Of a DNA stretch of 64,000 bases, positions 11,150 to 25,469 are shown in pieces. This stretch comes from Balaenoptera acutorostrata (taxonomy: Eukaryota; Chordata; Mammalia; Artiodactyla; Balaenopteridae). The stretch is taken from contig NC_080081.1 in assembly GCF_949987535.1 (NCBI RefSeq), positions 47,838,973 through 47,902,972 of the forward strand, written 5' to 3'. A program made the translations under genes and the position numbers. Position 1 is the first letter of the stretch, and each line of letters starts with the position of its first letter. The notes under the pieces were generated by a model that was given only the letters and a program-made list of their open reading frames with translations, searched no databases and was not told the origin of the DNA.

Positions 11150-13150
11150 TGATATAGGAAATTTAGGATAAATGCTTGATTCTTTTGCCAGTTTTCAAGA
11201 TATTGAATTGGTTCCCTATCATCCTCTAAAGGTGGTATATTATTTTTAATGTTATTATTCTTAGTGAAGCTTAAATTGTCCCATCTTCAACCAGTGGGAC
11301 CTTGTCCAGTTGGCTTCTAGTCATTTTGGTTGGCATGGCCCTGTTATTTTACATTGTTTCATTTCTATCTGGTAAGGTAAGATTACTGCAGACTCCCCTC
11401 TTTTCCCACACTAGACCTGGAATCTGTCATTTCTTTTAGTGGGAAATGATATTTCAAGAACAATCTGGGGGTCAAGGATACTTATTGCTAGTGGGTTAAT
11501 CACTGTTTGTAGGCCTTTTCAGTGGAGAGAGAGCAAAGGAAAAAAGTATGCGTATGTATTTATGTGTATGTATTTAAAATTTTTTTCTTTTGCATGTGCT
11601 GCCCACATCTCCAGCTGTTGTTTTTCTTGTACTATATCTACATGGAGCATATAGCCATTACATTTTATACTCCTTTAGCATTTACTAACTGTATTTAACC
11701 CCTAGTTAGTCTTTAATTCTGTGAGTAACTATATTTTAATGCTCACAACCAGTCCTTTTGTTAATATTTCTCTTAGTCATTTTGTTTGTCTGAAGTTTGT
11801 TCTTTAGTAGATTTGTCTGAAGAGGTCATGGAAACAGTATTCCCTGAGTTTTTCATGTTGATAACAGTATTTGCCCTTTATTGTTTAGTCAGTTTTACTG
11901 GATATAAAATCTTTGGCTCACATGTTTTTTTCCTGCAAGATCTTAAATTTACAATTTTTTTCTTTTTTCTTTTTTTTTTAATTTTCTTTTTATTTTTGGC
12001 CTCGTGGCATGTGGGACCTTAGTTCCCCGACCAGGGATTGAACACATGCCCCCTGCAGTGGGAGCACAGATTCTTAACCACTGGACCGCCAGGGAAGTCC
12101 CACAATTTAAAAATTTTTCTATCATAAAGCATGACAGCATTGCTCTTAAAAGGTCTGCAGATAACTAATTTTCATTCCCTATAGATTACTAGCTCTCTTT
12201 ATTTATATGTCTGACTTGGGATTATAAAATATGCAGATACCCTTTCATTATGTACTTGCTTTGGTTTTCTTCTTCATGGATCCTATTATCGATATGTTGG
12301 ATTGTTATATATCTTCAATATGCCACTTTTTCCCAAATACTTTTACCTTATTCATTTCTTTTTGATTTTTTTTGAAAAAAAATTCTGTATTTCATTTCTG
12401 AATCTCTTATAATATGATTTATTATTTTTTGTTCTTATATTTCTTCTAGTTCAGGCTTCATTTCTGAAGTGATTTATTTCCATTCTTTTTCCTGAGTTTT
12501 CTCACCTCACTTGTCTGAGTTTTTCTAATTCTGCTTTAGGTATTTTTTTTCATGTTTTATATATTTTTTAAATGTCTCTTAGTTCATTTTGAAATCGTAA
12601 GTTGCAGTTTGCCATGTATTATGGTTATGTTTTTGTGGTCAGTAGGAATGTTTAGCTCCGTGTTGATTTCACTCTCAACACTTTCTCCACATTGTGGGGT
12701 CCTGTCCTGGAAGGGAGCCCTGACCTCAGTGTTGGGACTCAGAGGACATTGACAGCTCCAGCCTCTTCAGCTCTTTTCTGCTTCCTACACTGACCCACAG
12801 CTGGTGTGGGCCAAACACCACTCATTTTCAGCTGCTGTTCTCAAATTGCTAAAGAATACCTCTGGGCTACTTTAGATTTCTCCTGTTTTCACATCATCAG
12901 ACATCGTGTTTATTTCTCTGCTTCTTTCCACACAGACCTTGATGCTGTGCAGATCGTGTGACTGTTAGTGGTTTCTCTCCAGCTGCTTGTATTTTGAGGG
13001 TCATGGAGATACCTTATTGTTCAATATTGTTGGGTTTTTGGTTTTGCTATTTAGTTGTTTTGTTTCTTTTTCTGTGGAGATCCAGGCACTTTCAAAAACT
13101 ATGCTGCTGCTGCCATCTGCCCAGGTCCTCTAGTCTTCTGATTTTTGAAT
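11150..13150 (-). repeat. Old L1-related LINE remnant (possibly HAL1), minus strand
   Basis: A roughly 2-kb stretch resembles the reverse complement of an ancient L1-like element, with diverged text such as 'gacctggaatctgtcatttc' and 'gttttactggatataaaatc'. It is interrupted by a SINE fragment at 11961-12101. All frames are broken. HAL1 (ORF1-only half-L1) is a guess from the overall layout. An L1M subfamily is the alternative. Confidence 0.5.
11951..12108 (-). mobile_element. Short CHR-type SINE fragment nested in old LINE
   Basis: The tRNA-like right end 'gaccgccagggaagtccc' and the preceding 'ccgaccagggattgaac' are those of the tRNA-derived SINE. The middle region of full-length copies is missing, so only about 140 bp remain after a T-rich tail. 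A short duplication (acaattt at 11951-11957 and 12102-12108) supports insertion into the surrounding LINE. Confidence 0.8.
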
Positions 13151-13159
13151 TTTGTATTC

Positions 13160-16015
13160 TTTTCCTTATTTTATGTCAGTTTATGTGTTTGGTTAGAAAA
13201 CCATTTCTGGATTGTTAGTATTCTTCCTCTTGCTCGCCCCCAGCCCCTCTTGACTTTCAGGGTAGAAAATGATGATATATTAATGCATTACTTTTTCCTA
13301 TATAATGTCAACTGATAGCTCTAGATTTTGCTGTTTATTTCACCGGTAAACTGTCATCAAACCTCTTAATGGTCCATGACCTACAAATAGAATTAAATAA
13401 AACACTAGTTTTAGTCTTAATTTCTATATTATGTTTGTGCAGTGCTATCATCTTATATAATTTAAGTAAGTTATGCAAAATGCATTCTTTTTTATATCCC
13501 ACTGATAGTTGGGAAATTCAGACTGCCCTTCAGTACTTTAACCACACCCCTGGAAAAATAGGTCTCATCTGCTTGTGTGTGTCTATAAATTAGTGAGTGT
13601 GTTAAATCTATCACAGCATGAAATCACTTCAAGTGCTGAAAGACTATCTTAAAGAATTTAAATTGATTGCAGATGTTGGTGCAATTAAGCAGGCCTGATG
13701 AGCCTCAGAATCATGTTTCTCAGATTTGAATATGAATGCATTTAAAAAATTACAGTGATGTACTCCATGTAAATGGAGTTCATAGGCATCTGAGAGTTTC
13801 TATCACCTTGTGCTTTAAAATGGTTTAGCAATGTGAGAAGTGATGTGTGACCCCTTATGCAGATACCTGTATTACTTAGAATGAAAATGTATTATTCATC
13901 TTACGTATGTAGTTCCATGCCATCCTTAACCAACTAGAATTGACTTTGAATGATTATTTTCCTTCATTATTTCATTTGTCTACCAATTTTTTCTACCTTT
14001 TATGCCTGTAATTCATTTGAAAATTATTCTATAGACAGAGAAAGAAGTATAATGTTACCTCATTCCCATTTTTAAGAAGAAAAAGAGTATAACAAACAAG
14101 CCAGATGTGTTGGTTTAGATAATAAAAGCATAGGACTTTTTTTCCCCTTGAGGTCAGATCTTTTGACTAGTTGGACTCTTCTTACCTTTAGCTGCTTTGG
14201 CTATAAACTGCTGAGATGTAAAAGAAAGTTTTCTATTTATTATTTTAAAATATAACCTACTGGGTTGCAAATTAGGAAGTGAATTTTGAAACAAGTTTGT
14301 AACAAGATTAAGTAGAATGTACGGCGTGCTCATTTTCAATTTATTTCAAATTGATCTGTGAACATTAAGTAATTAAACTCATCAATTTCTGTAACACATT
14401 GTAAAATGTTATGGACATTAGGACTTTATTATATATATAGTAGTAAAATAAATTACGAAAATGGTGAGTATATTTAGATACTATTTTTAAATACTAAGAA
14501 AATTACTGAAATAGTATAGTAATATTAATGATTTGAAATAGGAACAAAGAATACATTATATTGTTTTCTGGATGGTGTGAATTAAAGCTGTGTTCTGCAA
14601 TATTTTATAAAAGGTTATTTTATTCATCACGGCAGACTATACTTTGTTTTTAGGAGTTGAGAATCCAGCTTTGTTACTTTTAGCTTTGTGATTTCAGAAA
14701 ATTCATTATGCCCCTTGAAAACTTAGTTTACTAAATAATACAATTTAGGAGTGTTTGTATGGGAATTATGGGATGAGAAGTAGGGCAATGATTAAATAAA
14801 GTCTCTTATGTTATCTTTATCTTAAGTCTCTTGATAAGTCATCTTATCAAAGTTTAAAGTGTAAAATGGGACTGTGTGAATGCTACAGATGAAGCATTCT
14901 TAAGTCTGATTATATTGGAATAAAAAGTTGAATACAAATTATTAAAACTGGTCATCATAAAAAAATACATACAGTCTTTTTTCTACTTAGAACCTAAAAT
15001 TATATATTCACGTCTCAGTATTTGAATACAGAGCCAAGCCCTTTTCTTTGAGTAGGAGTTGTTCCTACTTTGATTTTTCCTACATAAAGCATGAAGCATC
15101 ATCTGTGATCTCCGCTTATGTATTTTAATTCAGCCAAGAATTTATATTTGTAAAAACAGTCTAAGTTCAGACCTATGAGAATTTGTATGATTTTTACAGT
15201 GAGATCTTTTCAGTTCTCTTGATCATACCTAATTTGAAAACAAGTTTTTTTAAAGCAACTCAGCCTAATCTTGATGTTTCTAAGCATTAATTTGTCACAG
15301 AAACAACTTTTTTCACTCTTGTATATTATTACCTTAACAAGAACAATATTATCATACATCATAAACAGTTTGGGGTTTATTTAAAAAAATCACCTCTTGG
15401 TATTTACAGAATTTGATTCATAGGAGTAACTGTGTCGCCTACAGCATACTTCGGGCATCAATCACTCTGTTACAGACTAGTGGAGAGCCTGATACTGGAT
15501 GTCTGTCTCTAGCACCTTAAACAATTCACACTCTGGTGAACTTTATTTTTTTCTTTCCTTTCTCTCTCCAGTGGGGTCGTAAAAATACAATTTTCTGTAA
15601 CTTGTTTTATTTGTTACCCTATGTGAATGTTCTACCCTCTGTTAGAAGTGACCGACTCAACTCCAAGTGACTCAGAAAAACAGGAACATGTTGGTTCCTG
15701 CATCTGGGAAGCCCTGGGATATGCTGGCTTCAGGCAGGCCTGGATCTGAGTTCTCAGGTGACGTAAGGACTCGGTCTTCCGTATCTCTTAGCACTGTTTC
15801 CCTGTGTCTTGGCTTCATTCATGCAGGTTCTTTCCATGGTATATCTAGATGGTTAACAGAAGCTTCTGGCTCGTTTCCTGTATTTTAGGTCAGTAGTCTC
15901 CAAAAATTTTTGATCACTTACCCTATCAATTTAAAAAAAGCTGATCATATATGCCACTAAGCCAATAAACGTTTATTATAAACATGTCCATTGTATTAAT
16001 ACTTCATATATATTA
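13160..16015. other. Intronic sequence, little recognisable
   Basis: AT-rich sequence. A weak MIR-like stretch is visible near 14650-14745 (gaatccagctttgttac followed by a diverged splice-like pyrimidine core). I see no ORF with family features and no RNA gene. Confidence 0.5.
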
Positions 16016-16482
16016 CACTAAGTCCCCTACATACGATCGAGTTCTGTTTGGAGAGTGCATTCATAAGAGTCCAATTTGTTTGCAAGTCCAACAAAGTTAG
16101 CCTAGGTACCCAGCTAACACAATCGGCTATATAGTACTCTACTATAGTAGGCTTATAATACTTTCCACACAAATAATACATTAAAAAACAAACACAACAA
16201 ATAAAGAAAACATTTTTAATCTTACAGTACAGTACCTTGAAAAGTACAGTAGTACAGTACAACAGCTGGCATACAGGGGCTGGCATGAAGTGAACAGGCA
16301 AGAAGATTTACTGACTAGAGGAGGGGAAGGAGGTGGGAGATGGTAGAGCTGAAGGATCGTCAGAATAGGAGACGAAGGGCAAGCTGCAGTTTCACTCACA
16401 CCTTACATGATTGGACATGCGAACGCACGTTTGCATCTTTGAAAGTTCGCAACTTGAAGGTTCGTATGTAGGGGACTTACTG
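16016..16482. mobile_element. Tigger-like Tc1/mariner nonautonomous transposon
   Basis: The termini are inverted repeats of about 21 bp. The left begins 'cactaagtcccctacatacg' at 16016 and the right ends with the reverse complement of 'cagtaagtcccctacatacg' at 16482, one mismatch in this part. The element is flanked by TA dinucleotides at 16014-16015 and 16483-16484, the target duplication of the Tc1/mariner superfamily. At about 467 bp it is too short for a transposase, and no DDE-domain ORF is present. The body seems to be an internally deleted copy of a longer element, which I infer from recalled relatives. Confidence 0.88.
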
Positions 16483-16484
16483 TA

Positions 16485-19400
16485 ATATAAATTAATGTGT
16501 TAATATTTTATCCATAATATATAATATGAATTGAAGATATTAAGATATAAATCAAAGTTTTAATAATTCATTACAAAATTTTGCCTCATTCACAAACCCA
16601 TTTGGTTTTTCTTTTTTTGTTTAGTTTTTATCACACTTTAACTATGCTAGATTCATGACAAACAGATAAATATGCCTTTTTTCCCTACTCACATATTTTT
16701 GCACAACCTACAAATTACTTGATGACTTGTTATTTTCAAGAACTATACAACTTTCTGGGCTTGGTGCCTTTTTAAAAGTAAACTTTTAACTTAAAAATTT
16801 TTTTTTATCAGTTTTCTTCTAAAAATTATACTCTAACCCCCAATTTTAAATCTCCTTTTAACTTTAATTACCCATTATATTCATCCTCTTATAACGGAAT
16901 CTATCATACCTATTCAGGAATGTTCTGGGAGCATGTCCAAACCTGCAGTAACCTTTGTTCATGGGGAAACCTTTGTTCCCCGAAGTTCCTGTTGACTTCC
17001 ATCTTGTCCACATCAACTCTTTCTTGTTCTTGCCTGTACAAGTTCCTCTATTCTTGTACCGCTATCTAGCTCCCATCCTCCACTTAGCCACATTTAATTA
17101 AAGACTCAGTTTGTGCTGTTTTGACCTCAGTACTGCCACTCTCTTTGCCAATTTGGTTAGTGCTTGAGGGCCCAGAGAAAGTACAGCGTGCCCTGGCTCT
17201 GCCTTTGTGTACTGTACTTGGAGGAAAAAGACAGAAGAAAGACATGCATCGAGCTAATGTGTTATCTGGACAAGATAGATTCCTTTGTGACAGTATTACC
17301 TTTGTGAATTCATGACTGTCTACAGGTGATGGATTTTGAAGCCTCACAAACTTGACCGGTCAGCATTCTAAGACTCAGTATGTACTCTGTGGGCAGGTAT
17401 ACAATCTAAGCTAATAGGGACTGATGTATTAAAATCCAAATATCACTTTAACAATCCGTAATCAGAAATACTATTATTAAGGAGAAAATGCTTATATTTT
17501 CTTCTCTCTTTTTAGGCTAGTCTATATTAGATGCCAAATGGCAGAGAGTTGCTTACTTGGTTTGTCAGATGATCCACTATGAAGATAATGGGGTGTGTGC
17601 CCATAGCATCATATGATTTTCCTATCTGAACTGTCCTCATACTTCATGTATGAATTAAATTAGTTGAGTTAATGTGATGGACTAGAAACCCCATGAAGGC
17701 AGGGAATACCTGATGCAGCACAAATTAGATGATTGTGTTAATATTTCTGGCACCCCTTTTCCTGGGGAGTCTTAGTGGGGCTCTCTGAAGAACTCTGGGT
17801 CTCTGGACATGTCTGCAGGTAGGCCTGCAGACTGCTTCCTCTTATAGCACATACTCACCACTGTTAGCGTACCCTGCAATTCTGGAGGCCATACTTTTTA
17901 TTGTAATTAAAATAAATTCATTTTATCTTGAGGTCATACTTGATCTTGGTGCACATGTGTAATCTCTTGGGTCATTTTAATAGGAGGCTAATTATCGGTT
18001 ATATTTTGATTTTCCTAAGTCATTATCTGAAGTCAGTTGTAATTTAAGATATGGGGGTATCTTAACAGTTGGTAAAATGTACCTCCCTTGAGGTTCACTT
18101 CTTAACTCCTTTTAGAGGAGAATGTGACAGGAACTGGTGTCCTCATTTTACTCTTTCACTAAGAATTTTTATTTTTATAGCTTGTGATCTTTATATATTT
18201 CCCCCTGTCATTTTAAAAAATTTTCTTAGGAGACAAAGGCTGTTTAAATAATCAAAATGATTAGAAATTCTAAGATCAACTTATTTAGTAATCAAGTAAC
18301 ATTCTAAGTGTCATTCATTTATTCAGATGCTCAAATTTTAAATTATTAAAATCAAAGATACATCTTAAAAAGCTAGAGTATCACTTAATGAGGTGGTCTT
18401 TAACCCATATGGTATAATTTCTTACTATCCTGTTGTTTTGTCTGTTCTTCCTTACTGAGAAAAGTATATGATTTCTAAATACTTTTCACATTAAAAGTTC
18501 TGTAGAGGCCTGGTTTTCTTGTGAGATATGATCAGAATTCAAATATCATCTTAATACAAAATAGAAATAAAAAAATGAATGAATAGAATGGCTGTAAGCA
18601 ATTATTTACTTTTGTATAGAGCTTATTTAAAGTTAATAACAAAATCTAAGTTAAGTGTGACTAATGGGGAATGGACTGAATAAAGGTACTTAAACTGTAA
18701 CAATTCTAACAATCTTTTTTTTTCTTATTTCAAAAAAAATGCATTGTTACAGAAAATTTAGGAAGTATAAGACATCATAAAGAAGGAAAGAAAAAAAATC
18801 TATCAACCCAAGATAAGGTATTCAGCTACAGTATTAAGGCTGTTTTGATTCTGAAAAAGTCTAAAAAGGAATTATTATAACAGTAAAACTAAGGTTTCTA
18901 TAGCAGAAATATTAAATGTGACTTCTCCTACTGTGTTAGCATTTTGGCAGAAGTACAAAGGTCAAGGATAGCAAGTGGGATAATGATAGCAGATACCAGA
19001 GCAATGTGGCCATGAAAAGTGATTGTGAAACGGATTGTGCTACCATTAGCTCATTCAATTCCAGGCTCAATAAGAATAGGTTAGCAAATATGTAAAAAAT
19101 AGAAGATTGATAGAGAGGCTTTCTTTGGAGATACAGGTGTCAGCTATGGCATTATCTCCAACACCTTTTAAGGGAGTAGAACCAAATGAGTGGACATTTG
19201 AGAGAACCACTGAGAAGCTGACTGTATCCTTTCCAATTTAAGGACACATAGGAATTAGAAACTGACTCTATTTGTGAATGGTGGCTCTAAAGGTACGGGC
19301 TATGTGAACTGCTTTGGTGGCAGAGCAAGGAGAAAGGCTTAGACCTATTGTTGGAACAAGTTGGACTTGTACCAGAGCATTGACTGGATGTGGACCTCTC

Positions 19401-20069
19401 CGAAGGGAGTTGACTTTGAGTTGTCTTGGAAGGAGTTTTGCCCAAGGGGCCCACCTGCACGTGCAATGACCCCCAACAGAGAGAGTCTGGGTGGGGTGGA
19501 CTGCCAAGTCTCAGCAAGGGAGTCTGAGTAACCCACGTGCGCATCCCACAGAAGGAGGCAGCATTTGCCTATCAGCCATATCCAGAGGACAGTGGCACCC
19601 GAGTGTGACAGTGATACCTGATTACAGCAGTTTTCTACATCTTAACTTTCTTTCCTCCCTACTCTCTCTGTTCAGGCCTGAAGGTGTTGGAGGAAACCTG
19701 GTGAGTAGGGATGATGGAATTGAAGGACAAGGTGGAAAGATAGTGAAGATCCACAGCCCTGTTCAACATTATAGATTTCCTAGTCCGAGTGAGGGCCTCA
19801 CTGAGGAAAGGGGAACTTTAAGTTAGTTAAGATTGAAGTTTTAAGATTAGGCCTATCTCTTCAGTAAGGAAAACTCATCTTTGCTAGGCTGGGTAAGTTA
19901 TATGAAATGTAGAATATCCTTCTGGGGTGATATTACTAAAAATAATCTTGGAGTGAGACAGTGTTTTTAAGCAAGTTTAAATCCAGAAATTGTAAAGGAA
20001 AAGATGGGTACATTTGTTAATATAATAACTCAAAACTTCTATATGGGCAGTGACAGGGAGAGGGAGGGA
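16485..20069. other. Intronic sequence without confident features
   Basis: Mixed AT-rich sequence. A faint L2-like stretch lies near 17670-17760. About 19260-19830 is richer in G+C and has several overlapping short ORFs in both strands, but none has a domain or splice context, and it may be a decayed LTR element. Nothing firm is called. Confidence 0.5.
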
Positions 20070-20720
20070 GTAAACAAAGTTAGAAGACATAAAAAACTGG
20101 AAGAAAATAGTTGCTAACGTATCACTAACGTGTAAAGAACACCTACAAATCATTAGGAAAAAGATGAATAACCCAATAGGAAATTTTTTACTTAGTATGA
20201 GTAAGCAATTTGCCCAAGAAAAATACAAATGGCAAACAGCCACTTGAAACGATGTTCAATCTCAATATGTAAATTAAAATAGGTATGGAGAGCATTTTTC
20301 ATCTGTCAAAATAGAAAAGCTAAAAAAGAGTGCTGACAGTAAGTGTTTGGTGAGGGTGTAGAAATATAAAGCAATTCAACCTTTTGGGAGTATAATTTGG
20401 CAGTATCTTTCAAAATAAAAAACTTGCATACCCTACTGATTTAACAGTCCCAGATTTTGAATCTATTTTTATCAATAGCTTTAATATATAAAGATCTATG
20501 TATGAGGTTGTCCCTTGTAGCACTGGGTAAAATGTCAAAGAAATTTAAAATAACCAAAATAACCATCAATGGAGAAATGATTAAGTAATTTATAGCACCT
20601 TCATGTAGTGATCGATAATACAGCTATTAAAATGAATGAGTTTATGATTTGGAAAGTTAGCTGATATAGAAAATGATATAGAAGCACATGTATAGTATGA
20701 ACCACTTTTTGTTTAAAGGA
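20070..20720 (+). repeat. Old L1 LINE 3'-region remnant (plus)
   Basis: The text follows the pattern of an old L1 3' region: 'gcaaacagccacttgaaacg', then 'tctgtcaaaatagaaaagc', then 'aatggagaaatgattaag' and 'tattaaaatgaatgag'. It is heavily diverged, with all reading frames broken. Boundaries are approximate. Confidence 0.7.
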
Positions 20721-23700
20721 AGTTGTTGTGTGAGGATGTACATGTATATGCGAATGAGTTGGTACCTGTGTGTATTTATTCATTTAAAGGAAAACTCTTT
20801 ATGTATTCTAACCAAACTTGTTAAAAGCACTCACAGTTGTCTGTCATTTTGGCCTAGAATTGGAGAAACTGAGGCAAGAATTCCCATTTTGTCTCATACT
20901 CAAACAAAAAGGAGTAGTGGGATTATGGGTGACCTGCTTTTTGATGTTTGTGTGTGTTTCTCAAGATGAACAGGGTTGTTTTTGGACAAAAAGCAAAGAG
21001 GATGATGTGGGGGGAAGAGCGGGACAACCATCTACCAGATTATATCAGACTTTTGCATGTTGCCAGGTGCTTGCTGCTTGATTTTAAGCTGTAGTAATCT
21101 GGTCTTTCTTCTACTACATGCGAGAAACTTGGGGAAGCTAATGTCAGTTAAGACAAGGTCTCAAGTACATCAAGGAGCTCACAGTTTAGTAGAGACAAAA
21201 TGTATTGGCAGGTGAAACGAGTACAGTGGAATACATGGGCCCTAAGTGCATGTTAAAGTGCTGGATTGTTGCCTGCAGCCATGTTGAGAAGGCCTCATAC
21301 TCTGTCTTGAGGGGGTTAGTGGGGAGACCCTGGACTCTCCGCAGTCTCCTACAGGCTGCTCCTACTTCGGCTTCCTTTATCCAAGTTTTCGGTATTGGTA
21401 CCAGAAACTGTCTTTTTAGAATAATATTTTCTTGGCAGAAACAAAATCTGATGTTGTTCTAACAGAAAATACCATTTTTATCTTGTTTACCAAGTCATTT
21501 TGCCATGGCGCAGATGGCCTGATAACACGGACCACATTTCAATTAGGAAAATAAAAATAAATCAGCAGAGCTAATAGTATGCTGTTTGCAGAGCTTTTAA
21601 ATGTAACTTGGAATAGCACACAGATTCATTTTACATTCTTGTAGTAAATTGGCACTCATTTAATAATCACTTTTATTTACAGAACTTTAGTTTTGGAAAC
21701 ATCTGGATAAATCTATGAATAATTTAAATGTTCAGTTTGTGATCATTGCCAAATAGTGTTTATTAAGCACTTACCTATGCGTGACAATGCTGGATGATGC
21801 AAATACCATAATAAATGAAAAATATAGGAAACCTTGGAGACTTGACTCATAAGAGGTGTATTACTACATTAAAATATATGAAAAGAATTATTTATACTTG
21901 AAGTATTTCATGTGATTTTTCTGTCTGCCTTAGAATTTATTAAGTATTACTAAAATTGATTTTTTTTCAATATGAAAAATTAGGGGGCTAGATCTGATAA
22001 CATCTAAGTTGCTTTTCATTTCTGAAAATTCTTTGATTCCTTCCTTTACCAGGAAATGTTTCTCAGTTAGATTTCCTGCTTTCAAACACTTGATGTCTTC
22101 ATCTTAATATGTTTTCAAAAGTAATATATAATCATTGCAGAAAATACATATAAACCAAAAAGAAAAAATTGAAAACCATCCACAATTTCTTCACCAGAGA
22201 TAACTGTTGTTAAACATTTTTGGTTAGTTTTATTCAGAATGGAAAATGTGGTTGAGAATACCAACCTCAAGATGTAGTTGTGGAAAGAATGAAATACGGA
22301 GTGTTATTACCACACACATGGTGTCTGGCATATATGTTAGGTAAAGCATCTAGTAGTACTAATGAAAGGTATATTCTTTGTTTTTTAAAGTGTCAGCATT
22401 ATTTCTGATGTTTTTTTTTTTTTTTCTTTTAACGTTGTCCTAATTATGTTACAACTCCTTTTGTTCTGAGACTGGTTAAAGACCCTTAGTAACTGTAATT
22501 TATAGTAAGTAGTATAAGATACTCTTTGTAAAAAATACATTTGTCCTCTAAGTGTTTTTTGGCATTATCCAATGTCCCATTTCAAGAAAATTTTAGTGTT
22601 TGTGTATATAAAAGTTCAAGAAGTATGTATTTTTTCCTGAAATTCAAGAAATTGGTCATGGCATGTCAGAAATTGGTCATGCTGGAGATTAGTTTTCATG
22701 TTCCTTGGCATAAAGACATGGTTGAAAACTTCTCAATAAAGTTAACTTAACAAGAAGAGAGAAATGATGGAACCATTGTGAAAGCTTCTGTTAAGTGGAT
22801 AGAGGAGGAGATTCTGGAAAGGTGCTACAGCTGTATCTTCATCTAGAGATATGATATAGACAGCTAGAGAAGAATTAGAAGGGATAGTCTAGGGAGAGGA
22901 GGCTCAGGTGGAAAAATACAAAAAAAAGTTTTGCTTCGGGGAGACTAGGAGAGGGGGACCGAGAAGAGACATGGGTTAGGAGTTCCCTGATGGTCATTTG
23001 TAAGAGAAACTCTGGGAGAGGGCTGATGAGGGCAGAGGTAACCAAATCTATGAAGGCTTAAGAAGTGAATGCATATTGAGGAAGGGGGGATAGTGAATAC
23101 ACACCATACTTGTCAGTGTTTTAGTGGTGATAGAAAAAAAGAAATGAATTAGTAGCCTGAGGGGAAGCAGAATTGAGGGAGGTTTGGGTGAGAGGGTGGG
23201 TCTGGTTGAAAGGTTTGTAGAAAAGGACTTACTACAGAGAAAGAGGGAAATAAGGACTGGGATTAGACTGATGGTTTAATGTTAAAAGTCATAAGAATAA
23301 AGAAGCACACATGTTTTTCTGGGCAGGGAGTCTGGTAAAGATAGAAGAAAACTGGTTTCCTTGATGGAAGAGGAAAGTTGAGTCAACTGCCTAGTTTCAC
23401 TGTTCTTAGTGAATTAAGGGGCAAAGTCATAACACTAAGAATAGGGCAGAGATAGGGATAGAGCTTTGAAAAGAGCCGATGGGATTTAAACAGGTATTGA
23501 AGGAATGGAATATGAATAAAAATATCTGAAAGCTTCTTGAGGGCCCATGTGAGGTTGGAAAATACAAACAACTACTAATGAAAATTCTCTTTAGTGTAAG
23601 AACCTTTTTGTAACTATATAGTCTTATATAGCTTCCTCCCTACTCCCCCATCATATCTCAAAGATAAAAGTGGATCTGTTCTGTTGAAAAAGAGTAGTGA

Positions 23701-25469
23701 GCCTTAGAGGCCATGGTTAACCCTCCTATGGTCAACTCTGACCATGTCTACAGAAGCCTAGAGTTCCAGGGGATACAGTACAGACTGATACAGCCTGTCC
23801 TGATAGGGGACAAGTAGAAGGCACAGTAAAGGAAGATGATAAATTAGAACCTTGATATCATCTTCCATTTGACTACAAATAGGCCAGAACAATTCTGATC
23901 CGGCAAATAGCACCAATTCAAGTGACTCCGAGGTTAAGGCCAGGCTGAGGAGCAAGTAAATACCAGAAGGTCAAGTAAGAAGCTAGAATACATGCCTAGG
24001 AAATCATTCAAAGAAGGAAACAACATGTGGTTCTGAGGGGTTCATGTTAAACAAGTGCTTCCATGAGTCTGGGAGTCAAAGAGAAGTAGTGCAGAAACAG
24101 TATAACGGATGAGGTCAGTACCGAGTGATTGGCCGTCATCCCATCTTCGTGATACCACTGGGTATGGATAAGTCTGAGTGTGGTGTGTGTGTTGGGAATG
24201 AGGTCTGGGGACTAAAGACAAATGTTGCTTCTGGATTTATGTTTGGCCATTGTTGGGAGGAGGTGTCTGGAGGCTTCCTCAAGATCCCATTGCGTGGGTG
24301 CTGCAAACAGCACTCAGTGCTTCCGTGAGTCTGCTGCTGCCTTGAAGTGTGGCTTGTAAAGCTCAGGGAAGGCGTTGCAATAGCCCATCAAGTTGTGTAA
24401 ATGCAGTGTGAGCTTTATTAAAATTTCCTAGAGATCTTGATAGGGGTTCATGGCTCTGTTTTTGCCCAGATTCAGAGCTCCTGTGTGCTGAGCCTGCGTG
24501 TCTGAATTCTCACTCCTTTCCTCCCAGCATGAGATGATCTCAGCACTGGGTATTTGGGGCAGGAAAATGTTGACATAAATTTTGCCTTATGTGGTTGTTA
24601 TTAAATGGTTATTATGTAGCCCAACTTTCTTTTCTTATCTTCCTCTAATTGTGAAGAGGAAGAATGGTAGAATTATATATATAGGAACAAAGCCTTCAGG
24701 AATCTAAGTTTTAAAATGAGAACAACCATGTAAAATTGTACTTTCTAAAACTAAGGATTAGCCATCATATCCATAACTTTCTAGCCCAGTATCTGGAAAT
24801 GAAGCTTACCTCACTTACGGTATAAAAAGATAGAAAATTCAAAGGATAAAAATTGTGTGAAATTGTGTGCTAAGAAAAAGACACATTTGTCAAATGGAAA
24901 CTCTGAGTGTACTATTACTGTAGTTCTTAAGGGTAATTTAAATAATACTGTCAATTATACATAAGTTTCAAAAGCTTTAGCTGTTGTGCATTAAGAAATA
25001 ATTTGATTCATTTTTCTTAAACCATGTAGTGATATTTTCTCTTTATAAACATGTGGAGACTTAGGAACATTGACATGGGTAATGAGAATAGGAAATAATT
25101 TATATAGTACTGATTTTCTGGTACTGTCATAAAACCCACCTTGTATCAAACTTAGCAATTCATTTGGGTAAGAACATTGCAGTATCAATCAAATCTCTTT
25201 TAGTTGTCAGTGATAGAAGCCTACCTTGAACTAACTTGAGCAGAAAAGGCAATTTATTGATTTATTGACTCCTACCTGGAAGAGAAGGGATGGCTAAAAT
25301 GAAGATCTAATGCCAGGACCTTCTCTCCCCTTTCCCCTTGGCCTCTGAACATTGGTGTTGTCTTCTGACTACGGAACATCTTTCTCCCAGAAATGGAAAC
25401 CTTGAAACTGTAAAAGAAAACATAGGCATAATCAAGTGTTCAAAGAAGAATTTGTATAGCAAACTAAGC
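20721..25469. other. Intronic sequence, few identifiable elements
   Basis: A short L2-like piece is visible near 21755-21850 (minus). A repeat-like stretch with 'cattgcagaaaatacatata' lies around 22110-22240. From about 22900 to 23570 the sequence is purine-rich without an assigned family. No gene is supported. Confidence 0.5.
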
